From Gammaproteobacteria bacterium (GTDB lineage Bacteria; Pseudomonadota; Gammaproteobacteria; Thiohalospirales; Thiohalospiraceae), in assembly GCA_014762485.1 (NCBI GenBank), contig JABURU010000124.1, positions 1 through 19,325 on the forward strand: DNA of 19,325 nt, written 5' to 3'. A program made the translations under genes and the position numbers. Of this stretch, positions 7,482-13,864 are shown in pieces. Each line of letters begins with the position of its first letter. Position 1 is the stretch's first letter. Below the pieces are notes generated by a model. It ran no database searches and was not told the DNA's origin. It worked only from the letters and a program-made list of their open reading frames with translations.

Positions 7482-7993
7482 TGGATCATCCCGCGCTGCG
7501 TACCCGGCTCTTCTTCTTTCCAGTTTTTTAACTTACGTTTCTTTTTCTTCTCTGGAACGTAGTGTTGCAGAATATAGGCCTCAACCCATTGGTGAAGCTC
7601 TTTCGGCATAGGAACGGTATATACCTCGTCATCTGTTTCCAGGTATGCCGCGGCTTCGTCATAGCTGGCCGAAACCAGTAATGGTTGTAAACCTTCTTCT
7701 ACTTCATCTCTGCGACAAACTATATATATAGTGGGATTGTCAGAAAGCATGTTGTAGTAATAGCTTTCACATTCATCCTTATAGAGCGTAACGGCGTACC
7801 CGGGAAAGAGGATCTGTTCGCTTTTATCATCACGATGTATCACTTCACTATCCGCATCGTTAGCCAACTGGCGCTCTCCGACCACAACACCTATGGCAGC
7901 CCATTGTTCGGTCTCCCAGATATTGTTGGACACGGTAGTTTTCTGCATCACAATGGAAAGAGGAAAAGATTCCTGTAGAGATTGTTCCAGCAT
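7478..7993 (-). CDS. DUF3305 family protein, first gene of the fdh operon
   Basis: A 171-residue cytoplasmic protein with the DUF3305 look: IWETEQWAAIGVVVG near residue 25, a conserved middle around ILFPGYAVTLYKDECESYYYN, PTIYIVCRRDE, then VYTVPMPKELHQWVEAYILQHY and a basic tail EKKKKRKLKNWK. I start it at 7993 (MLEQSLQESF), not at the upstream ATG at 8107: the shorter form has GTGAG at ribosome-binding distance and leaves a leader of about 28 bases after the -24/-12-like element at 8032-8047, whereas the longer form would run through that promoter and begins with an atypical sequence. Coupled by ATGA to the DUF3306 gene. Function unknown; its place suggests a role in FDH synthesis. Confidence 0.83.
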   Translation of the reverse strand: MLEQSLQESFPLSIVMQKTTVSNNIWETEQWAAIGVVVGERQLANDADSEVIHRDDKSEQILFPGYAVTLYKDECESYYYNMLSDNPTIYIVCRRDEVEEGLQPLLVSASYDEAAAYLETDDEVYTVPMPKELHQWVEAYILQHYVPEKKKKRKLKNWKEEEPGTQRGMIQ

Positions 7994-8031
7994 CGATTTC
8001 TCACTTGTGTGAATATTTATCCTTCTATTAA

Positions 8032-8047
8032 GGCAATTTGCATACCA
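8032..8047 (-). promoter_or_regulatory. Candidate -24/-12 promoter of the fdh operon
   Basis: Minus strand reads TGGTATGCAAATTGCC. TGG and TTGC match the sigma-54 consensus with exactly 10 bases between GG and GC; the CAC after GG is TAT, so this is a weak match. The predicted start near 8021 leaves about 28 bases of leader before the DUF3305 start at 7993. A near-copy, sharing GGTATGC and TTGC, faces the other way at 8190-8205. Confidence 0.5.
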
Positions 8048-8071
8048 GAAGAAAAAACACCGAAATAACGC

Positions 8072-8103
8072 AGCGAAATGACATAAAACCAGGTCAAAAT
8101 GTC
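8072..8103. promoter_or_regulatory. Candidate enhancer sites between divergent fdh and moaA promoters
   Basis: GTCAAAATGTC at 8093-8103 is a quasi-palindrome (GWCA-AAA-TGWC) of the same form as the sites at 5244 and 17500. A looser copy, AGCGAAATGAC, lies at 8072-8082, exactly 21 bases (two helical turns) away. They lie about 113-144 bases from the predicted moaA start point and 51-82 bases from the fdh one. Confidence 0.35.
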
Positions 8104-8189
8104 CCACAGGGTGACGGAGTGATGACTATTGACCCATTTACAGCGGTCTTTATCTTTCTAAGGCGATGGAATAAAGCGGTTTATAAAAC

Positions 8190-8205
8190 AGGTATGCTTC
8201 TTGCA
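8190..8205 (+). promoter_or_regulatory. Candidate -24/-12 promoter of moaA-fdhD-regulator
   Basis: AGGTATGCTTCTTGCA: GG and GC are 10 bases apart and TTGCA is perfect, while the -24 part (AGGTAT rather than TGGCAC) is weak. The predicted start is near 8216, giving a leader of about 24 bases before moaA. The likeness to the opposing fdh element supports both being real. Confidence 0.45.
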
Positions 8206-8239
8206 GATTCACTCGTTAGCACAATAAAAGATCGTGGTT

Positions 8240-9253
8240 ATGAGTGAGAAAATACCTGCACTAATAGATAAGTTCGGACGCGAGATTAACTATGCTCGCA
8301 TTTCCATTACGGATCGTTGCGATTTTCGCTGTGTCTATTGCATGAGCGAAGACATGAAGTTTGAGCCCCGCAACGAATTATTAAGCCTGGAAGAGATTGC
8401 GCAAATTGGTACCAGCCTGTCAGAGCTAGGCGTACGTAAATTGCGCATAACTGGCGGTGAGCCCCTGGGTCGCAAGAATGTGATGTGGTTATTTGAACAC
8501 CTGGGTGGGCTGGAAAATATTCGTGATCTCACCATCACCACAAATGGTAGCCAGTTACCGAAGATGGCCCGGGCATTGGCAGAAAGCGGTGTAACACGCG
8601 TTAATATCAGCCTCGATAGCTTGCAGCCCGAACGCTTTAAGCGCATTACCCGTACCGGAGATCTTGATAAAGTACTGGATGGCATTCATGCTGCCGCCGA
8701 TGCCGGATTTAAACGCGTCAAGCTTAACACGGTGGCAATGAAAGGTCGCAATGATGATGAGCTCCTCGATATTGTCGACTTCGCTCGTAACACCGGCATA
8801 GACGTGGTCTTTATTGAAGAGATGCCGCTAGGTAATACCTCTAATCATGATCGGCAAGAAACTTATTGTTCCAGTGACGAGGTGCGCAGCATTATCGAAC
8901 AAAAATATGAACTCATTGCCACCACCGAGAATACCGGTGGGCCGTCACGTTATTTCCGTATGAGCGACAGTGACTCTCGCATAGGTTTCATTTCTCCACA
9001 CAGTCACAACTTCTGTGAAAGTTGCAACCGAGTACGTATTACGGCTAAAGGCCTGATGCTGTTATGCCTGGGGCAGGAGCATTCGGTAGACCTACGCGAA
9101 GTGCTACGCGAACAGGGTCACGCTTCTGATGCGATGATTGAGCAACTAAAAGAAGTGATTACCAAGGGTATCGATCTAAAACCACTGGGGCATGATTTTG
9201 ATCTAAGTGAGCAACCGATCATCATGCGGCATATGAACGTAACTGGTGGATAA
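8240..9253 (+). CDS. moaA: GTP 3',8-cyclase MoaA
   Basis: Radical SAM enzyme that converts GTP to 3',8-cyclo-GTP, the first step of molybdopterin (Mo/W pterin) synthesis. The 337-residue product has the N-terminal cluster motif CDFRCVYC, the SAM-binding GGEP stretch (ITGGEPLGRK), TTNGSQL, ISLDSL, and the C-terminal second cluster CESCNRVRITAKGLMLLCLG. It ends in Gly-Gly, the conserved MoaA tail. I start at the ATG at 8240 rather than the GTG two codons earlier; neither has a strong ribosome site. It opens an operon with fdhD, so it is probably a cofactor gene dedicated to, or boosted with, formate dehydrogenase. No other moa, mob or moe gene is in the window, so this may be an extra copy. Confidence 0.95.
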   Translation: MSEKIPALIDKFGREINYARISITDRCDFRCVYCMSEDMKFEPRNELLSLEEIAQIGTSLSELGVRKLRITGGEPLGRKNVMWLFEHLGGLENIRDLTITTNGSQLPKMARALAESGVTRVNISLDSLQPERFKRITRTGDLDKVLDGIHAAADAGFKRVKLNTVAMKGRNDDELLDIVDFARNTGIDVVFIEEMPLGNTSNHDRQETYCSSDEVRSIIEQKYELIATTENTGGPSRYFRMSDSDSRIGFISPHSHNFCESCNRVRITAKGLMLLCLGQEHSVDLREVLREQGHASDAMIEQLKEVITKGIDLKPLGHDFDLSEQPIIMRHMNVTGG

Positions 9254-9264
9254 GGAGAGCAGTG

Positions 9265-10116
9265 ATGGCCACACCACAACCTTTAAACTCTCTGGATATG
9301 ACCCATGCCGGACTGCATGCGACCCATTCGTTTTTAGCGATCAATGAATATGGCGAAACGGTAGAACAGCATGTCTCCAGTGAACGGCCATTAACCCTAT
9401 ATATAGATAAACGTGAAATTGTCACCTTGATGACGCTGGGTACTCAACCCGAAGCATTGATATTAGGCTATATACGAAACCAGGGATTCATCGACAATAT
9501 CAATCAAATTAAATCGATACAGGTGGACTGGGAAACCGAATCTGCGGCCGTCACAACCTGGCATGGTATAGAAAATATCAGTGATAAACTAAAAAAACGT
9601 ACGGTCACCACTGGCTGCGGACAAGGTACTGTATTTGGTGACATGATGGAGAAGCTTGAACAGATCAAGCTGCCACAAATACCTCTAAAGCAATCCCGTC
9701 TTTATGAGCTCCTGCATAATCTAAGCCAGGATAACGCGATATATAAAAGCGCAGGTGCCGTACATGGCTGCGCCTTATGTGAAGATACCTCTCGGCTCTA
9801 TTTTATTGAAGATGTTGGTCGTCATAATGCTGTCGACGCGATCGCTGGCCTGATGTGGCTGGACAACATCAATGGTGATCACAAGATATTTTATACCACC
9901 GGTCGTCTTACCTCTGAAATGGTAATGAAAGTGGCACAAATGGGCATATCTGTATTGCTATCTCGCTCCGGTATTACCGAAATGGGATTAAGCCTGGCAC
10001 AACAACTTGGCATCACCTTGATCGCACGTGCCAAAGGACGCCACTTCCAGGTCTTTAATGGTGCTGAAAATATTGTCTTTGATGCGATACCTAAAAAACG
10101 AATGGAGAACGTGTAA
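9265..10116 (+). CDS. fdhD: Formate dehydrogenase accessory sulfurtransferase FdhD
   Basis: FdhD carries sulfur from a cysteine desulfurase to the bis-MGD metal centre, giving the sulfido ligand that FdhA needs. The 283-residue product shows the family blocks EDVGRHNAVDAIAG, YTTGRLTSEMVMKVAQMGI, LSRSGITEMGLSLAQQLGITLIARAKG. The usual sulfur-carrying CGVC motif is altered: the first loop reads TTGCGQGT, with Cys118 kept and the second Cys replaced by Gly, while a new pair, Cys169 and Cys172 (HGCALCED), appears in the loop that is GCTHAAAW in E. coli as I remember it. Start: AGGAG lies seven bases before the ATG at 9265, better than the GTG at 9262. The moaA stop codon overlaps this ribosome site; the stop overlaps the next start by one base. 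Confidence 0.93.
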   Translation: MATPQPLNSLDMTHAGLHATHSFLAINEYGETVEQHVSSERPLTLYIDKREIVTLMTLGTQPEALILGYIRNQGFIDNINQIKSIQVDWETESAAVTTWHGIENISDKLKKRTVTTGCGQGTVFGDMMEKLEQIKLPQIPLKQSRLYELLHNLSQDNAIYKSAGAVHGCALCEDTSRLYFIEDVGRHNAVDAIAGLMWLDNINGDHKIFYTTGRLTSEMVMKVAQMGISVLLSRSGITEMGLSLAQQLGITLIARAKGRHFQVFNGAENIVFDAIPKKRMENV

Positions 10117-11036
10117 TGGCTACGGTAATGTTACAAGCAGAAGAACAACTGCCACGTTTCCTGAATGTTCGCCAGGTAGCCGACTACCTGCAATTAAACG
10201 AAAAAAAGATTTATGCCCTGGTTAGCGAAGGAAAAATTCCTGGCACCAAAATCACCGGCAAGTGGATGTTTCCCCGCGAACTGATTGATCGCTGGTTACT
10301 TGAATCCAGCCACGGTGGTTTATTAGCCGATCGCCTGCTTATCTCAGGCAGTGATGATCCGCTGTTTAATCGCATCGTAATGAAGCTGGCCGGACAAATG
10401 CAATCACGTTCGCTGGTTAGTTATACCTCTACCGGTACCAAGCTTGGGTTGGAATTATTATCACGCCATCGTGCCGATGTGTGTGCCATACACTGGGGAC
10501 CAGCCAGTCAAAGTAATACACGACACCCCGCATTATTAAAACAGTTCAGTCAACATAGTGACTGGGTATTGATCCGCATGTGCAAACGTCAACAGGGTCT
10601 GATGATACGTAAAGATATGTATCAGGGTGATAATAATATTTCTGCCTTTACCCAACCTCATATTCGTTGGTCGATGCGACAGGAAGGTGCCGGTTCGCAG
10701 CGATTCTTATTAGATGTACTGCAGCAGCATAATATCGATATAGAAAACCTGAATCAGGCCAGCGTAGCCTACTCTGAACGTGATGCCGCCAGCAAGATTG
10801 TAATGGATGAAGCCGACGTGGCACTGGGCGCCCAAAGTGCCGCCACCGAAGCTGGCCTGGCCTTTATCCCTCTAGGCTGGGAAGCCTTCGACCTGGCACT
10901 GTATCGCGGTATTTATTTCCGCAACCTGTTTCAGGCCTTATTACAGGAACTTGGCAATGAAGAAACTCAGCAGTTGGCAGCGCAACTAGGTGGCTATGAC
11001 TTTGAAGAGCTGGGTGAGATGATCTGGACCGCCTGA
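10116..11036 (+). CDS. One-component regulator: excisionase-type HTH plus periplasmic-binding-protein-like domain
   Basis: A 306-residue cytoplasmic protein. Residues about 13-60 (FLNVRQVADYLQLNEKKIYALVSEGKIPG ... WMFPRELIDRWL, read in parts) form a MerR/excisionase-like helix-turn-helix (HTH_17 type). Residues about 68-300 resemble the PBP-like domain of the PF12727 type, related to ModA/TupA-like substrate-binding folds: SYTSTGTKLGLELLSRHRADVCAIHWGPA, WSMRQEGAGSQRFLLD, and ADVALGAQSAATEAGLAFIPLGWEAFDLALYR. The architecture suggests direct sensing of a small ligand; beside fdhD, moaA and near tupABC, molybdate, tungstate or a pterin is the natural guess, not shown by the sequence. Its ATG overlaps the fdhD stop by one base and GGAG is upstream, so it is the third gene of the operon. 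Confidence 0.82.
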   Translation: MATVMLQAEEQLPRFLNVRQVADYLQLNEKKIYALVSEGKIPGTKITGKWMFPRELIDRWLLESSHGGLLADRLLISGSDDPLFNRIVMKLAGQMQSRSLVSYTSTGTKLGLELLSRHRADVCAIHWGPASQSNTRHPALLKQFSQHSDWVLIRMCKRQQGLMIRKDMYQGDNNISAFTQPHIRWSMRQEGAGSQRFLLDVLQQHNIDIENLNQASVAYSERDAASKIVMDEADVALGAQSAATEAGLAFIPLGWEAFDLALYRGIYFRNLFQALLQELGNEETQQLAAQLGGYDFEELGEMIWTA

Positions 11037-11453
11037 TATCTTACGCCAGACTGGTTTATTTATATCGATTAATAATAATCACTCTTTTGAGTAATACTTT
11101 AAATACCTGATATCAGCAGCCTCACCTTTTTCAAAGTTATCCGGTGATTATTCTATGCCGTCCTGAACGGCTCTTAGTAGCATATTCTCCTGCGCTTCAG
11201 TCAAACCACAACTTCCTGCAGAGCATTATTGGACTGTCCTAATAATTTATTTGTATTCATGTCTTAGATAAAACTTTGCCTCCTGGATATAGAGGCCTCG
11301 GCATGATAGTAAAATGGTCACGTAATCTTCCGCACTTGTTTTCATCATCTGGACTATCAATCATCAGTGATGAGATATAGACAGACATATCGATTATATT
11401 ATTCAGAAATACTGACCAGATCACATCAAGATAGTTTATTGGAATATATACCC
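11037..11453. other. Gene-poor spacer between the fdhD operon and mer
   Basis: No open frame of normal coding length. Small structures only: ACTC-TTTT-GAGT at 11081-11092 (weak hairpin, possible regulator-operon terminator), CTGATATCAG at 11108-11117, GCCTC/GAGGC near 11278-11296, and TCATCAGTGATGA near 11361-11373. On the minus strand, short coding-like fragments lie at about 11260-11140 and 11135-11085, discussed among the findings. There is no recognisable merR. Confidence 0.6.
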
Positions 11454-11485
11454 TTGACTCCGTAGTGAAGTACGGTGTTTATAAT
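11454..11485 (+). promoter_or_regulatory. mer promoter with MerR operator
   Basis: TTGACT (-35, 11454-11459) is followed at once by CCGTAG-TGAA-GTACGG (11460-11475), which matches the classical MerR dyad CCGTAC-N4-GTACGG except for one inner base. TATAAT lies at 11480-11485, giving a long 20-base spacer (19 if read as TTATAA), the diagnostic of MerR-family promoters that must be untwisted by the activator. The predicted transcript starts about 24 bases before merT. Confidence 0.85.
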
Positions 11486-11515
11486 TTATTTACGTTAATT
11501 TATCAGGAAATAATC

Positions 11516-11863
11516 ATGGATACTGCAAGCAACCGTTCCATGTGGGCAGCCTTCACGGCGGCAATAGGGGCATCTTTATGTTGTATCGGACCACTGGTTC
11601 TTCTGACTATGGGCGTGGGAGGCACATGGATCAGTCAACTGGCAGCCCTCGAACCTTATCGTCCTATTTTCGTCGGTATCACCCTGGTATTTTTATTCCT
11701 GGCATTTCGTAAGCTCTATATTGTGCCTCGCCAATGTGCACCGGAAGATGCCTGTGCAATACCCAGTACCCTGCGTAATCAGCGCATTATCTTCTGGATA
11801 GTCTCCGTGCTGTTAATGGCACTATTGACTTTCCCCTATTATGGAATTGTGTTTTTTGAATAG
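11516..11863 (+). CDS. merT: Mercuric transport protein MerT
   Basis: A 115-residue inner-membrane protein, close to the usual 116, that takes Hg(II) from MerP across the membrane to MerA. Three membrane helices are evident (about 11-35, 48-68, 90-110). The first carries the vicinal pair Cys22-Cys23 (SLCCIGP), and the cytoplasmic loop has Cys74 and Cys80 (QCAPEDACAIP), all typical of MerT. I start at the ATG at 11516, with CAGGAAA upstream. The frame continues upstream to an alternative start at 11465, but that would translate the operator and -10 region and is not credible. First gene of the mer operon. Confidence 0.95.
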   Translation: MDTASNRSMWAAFTAAIGASLCCIGPLVLLTMGVGGTWISQLAALEPYRPIFVGITLVFLFLAFRKLYIVPRQCAPEDACAIPSTLRNQRIIFWIVSVLLMALLTFPYYGIVFFE

Positions 11864-11898
11864 CAGTTCACTTATTTAGCGACTTAGGAGTAACGAGC

Positions 11899-12222
11899 AT
11901 GATTCGTAAAATTATATTTCCTATCTTAATAACATTTGCATTGTTTGGTTCAAGTTACCAAATGAGTGCGCAGGCCGCAGCAAACAAAACCGTCACCCTG
12001 GATGTGCCGGGTATGACCTGCCAGTTTTGCCCTATTACCATCCGCAAAGCACTAAAGAAAGTAGACGGCGTCATCGAGGCGAAAGCCGATTATGATAGCA
12101 AGACAGCTACCGTGACATATAACCCTGACAAAACCAATGTTCAGGCATTGACCAATGCAACGGCCAATGCGGGTTATCCATCTACCTTAAGACAGCAGCC
12201 ACAAACTAATGGGCACCATTAA
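11899..12222 (+). CDS. merP: Periplasmic mercury-binding protein MerP
   Basis: A periplasmic Hg(II) scavenger that hands mercury to MerT. A Sec signal peptide (about 1-26, cleavage near SAQA-A) precedes one heavy-metal-associated domain with PGMTCQFCPITIRKAL, Cys41 and Cys44. At 107 residues it is longer than the usual 91 or so because of the C-terminal tail LRQQPQTNGHH, whose coding sequence overlaps the start of merA by 14 bases. The overlap suggests the tail is a product of tight packing, though its two terminal His could bind metal. AGGAG lies eight bases before the start. It is 35 bases after merT. Confidence 0.95.
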   Translation: MIRKIIFPILITFALFGSSYQMSAQAAANKTVTLDVPGMTCQFCPITIRKALKKVDGVIEAKADYDSKTATVTYNPDKTNVQALTNATANAGYPSTLRQQPQTNGHH

Positions 12223-13846
12223 CGTACTTATATCAGGCATGACCTGTGAACACTGTGCGATAAATGCTGAAGAAGCACTAAACAAGCTCGATGGTGTTTC
12301 TGCCGATGTTTCCTTTGAGAACTCTATCGCAACCATAGTGACAAAAGGCACTATAGATAATCAGCGTTTACTTGAGACAATAGAGTCAACAGGTTATACC
12401 GCCAGTGTAATTGATGATAGATATAATGTCGCGAACCGTGCTCAGGATAGTGGTCTACATATAGTCATCGTCGGGACGGGTTCCGCAGCGTTTGCCGCGG
12501 CGACAAAGGCAATAGAACAGGGTGCACAGGTAACCATCATTGAAGGGGCGGATGTCATCGGCGGCACCTGTGTCAATGTAGGTTGTGTACCATCAAAAAT
12601 TTTTATTCGCGGCGCGCATATTGCACATCTTCAAGGGCATCACACGATAGACGGTATACCTTTTAATACTCCCGAGCTCAATCGTAAAGCGATGATGAAG
12701 CAACAGCAAGAGTGGGTAGAAAAGCTTCGCTATGCCAAATATGAGAGCATTCTGGAAGCCAATCCAGATATCAGCCTTGTACGCGGAATAGCACACTTTA
12801 AAGATACACAGACCTTATTCATTAGCCTTGCAGATGGTAGTGAAAAAGAACTCAAGGCAGATCGTATTTTACTTGCCGTCGGTGCCCGTGCATCTATCCC
12901 CGATATAGATGGTTTACGAGACACACCTTACTGGACCTCGACTGAAGCCCTGGTGGCGGAATCTATACCTGGGCACCTAATCGTACTTGGTGCCTCAGTG
13001 GTCGCTCTGGAACTGGCCCAGGCATTTCGTCATCTAGGAGCCAGGGTCACCATACTCGCACGCAGCACATTGCTATCTAAGGAAGATCCTGAAATAGGTG
13101 CAGGCCTGCAATCAGTCTTTGAAAGTGATGGCATCGAGATAATGCAACATACTTCTGTCGAATCTGTTCACTATAAAAACCATACATTCGTATTAATGAC
13201 GAACCATGGTGAAATACGAGGAGATCAACTATTTGTCGCCACCGGTCGCACACCGAATACCTCAGCACTGGAAATTGATAAGGTTGGCATAGCAACAGAT
13301 GAACATGGTGGCATCATAATAGATGAGCACATGCGTACCAATATTAAAAACATTTATGCCGCCGGTGACTGCACCAATCACCCCCAGTTTGTTTATGTCG
13401 CAGCAGCAGCCGGCACTCGTGCAGCAATAAATATGACCGGTGGCAATAAAGCCATCGATCTTTCTGTGATGCCCACCGTAGTATTTACCACCCCGCAAGT
13501 TGCTACCGTAGGCTTTACTGAACAGCAGGCGCAAGCAATGGGTATGGACGTAGAGAGCCGCAGCCTGGATCTGGAAAATGTACCTCGAGCTATAGCCAAT
13601 CTTGATACACAAGGGTTTATCAAGCTGGTGGCTGAGAAACAGCGTGGCCGTATTGTGGGTTGCCAGGTGTTAGCGAATGAAGGTGGTGAGATTATTCAAT
13701 CGGCGGCGCTGGCGATTCGCAATCGCATGACTATTGAAGATTTGGCAGATCAGTTATTCCCCTATCTAACCATGGTAGAGGGTTTGAAACTTACCGCTCA
13801 AACCTTTAACAAGGATGTGAAGCAGCTATCCTGCTGTGCAGGATAG
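12209..13846 (+). CDS. merA: Mercuric reductase MerA
   Basis: Cytoplasmic flavoenzyme that reduces Hg(II) to Hg(0) with NADPH. The 545-residue protein has one N-terminal metal-binding domain (ISGMTCEHCAINAEEAL, Cys13 and Cys16), then an FAD-binding fold (VIVGTGSAAFAAA near 86-98), the redox-active disulfide GGTCVNVGCVPSK (Cys121 and Cys126), an NADPH fold (LIVLGASVVALELAQ), FATGRTPNT-like VATGRTPNT, AAGDCTNHPQFVYVAAAAG, and the C-terminal Cys542-Cys543 pair (LSCCAG) that binds Hg(II). All essential features are present. Start at 12209, within the end of merP, with no strong ribosome site, so coupling to merP translation is likely. No merD, merE, merB or merR follows; a histidine kinase gene converges 18 bases on. 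Confidence 0.97.
   Translation: MGTINVLISGMTCEHCAINAEEALNKLDGVSADVSFENSIATIVTKGTIDNQRLLETIESTGYTASVIDDRYNVANRAQDSGLHIVIVGTGSAAFAAATKAIEQGAQVTIIEGADVIGGTCVNVGCVPSKIFIRGAHIAHLQGHHTIDGIPFNTPELNRKAMMKQQQEWVEKLRYAKYESILEANPDISLVRGIAHFKDTQTLFISLADGSEKELKADRILLAVGARASIPDIDGLRDTPYWTSTEALVAESIPGHLIVLGASVVALELAQAFRHLGARVTILARSTLLSKEDPEIGAGLQSVFESDGIEIMQHTSVESVHYKNHTFVLMTNHGEIRGDQLFVATGRTPNTSALEIDKVGIATDEHGGIIIDEHMRTNIKNIYAAGDCTNHPQFVYVAAAAGTRAAINMTGGNKAIDLSVMPTVVFTTPQVATVGFTEQQAQAMGMDVESRSLDLENVPRAIANLDTQGFIKLVAEKQRGRIVGCQVLANEGGEIIQSAALAIRNRMTIEDLADQLFPYLTMVEGLKLTAQTFNKDVKQLSCCAG
13826..13846. repeat. Perfect hairpin over the last codons of merA
   Basis: CTATCCTGC, loop TGT, GCAGGATAG: a perfect 9-bp stem with a three-base loop, covering codons Leu540 to the stop. 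The loop is the codon for Cys543 of the catalytic pair. Neither strand has a good U tract after it (ATATGTTAATA on plus), so at best it is a weak terminator at the convergent junction. Confidence 0.6.
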
Positions 13847-13864
13847 ATATGTTAATAACCTGTT

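Noticed and set aside
7994..8107. Longer N-terminus for the DUF3305 protein
   Set aside because: Would translate through the -24/-12-like element; the ATG at 7993 has a usable ribosome site and fits the family start.
8038..8247. Plus-strand open frame of 69 codons before moaA
   Set aside because: TTG start, no ribosome site, runs through both candidate promoters and into moaA in another frame; no recognisable protein features.
11078..11097. Terminator after the HTH-PBP regulator gene
   Set aside because: ACTC-TTTT-GAGT is only a 4-bp stem with a mismatch beyond, and the following T content is low.
11465..11515. Longer N-terminus for MerT
   Set aside because: Overlaps the MerR operator and -10 box; MerT normally starts at the 11516 equivalent.
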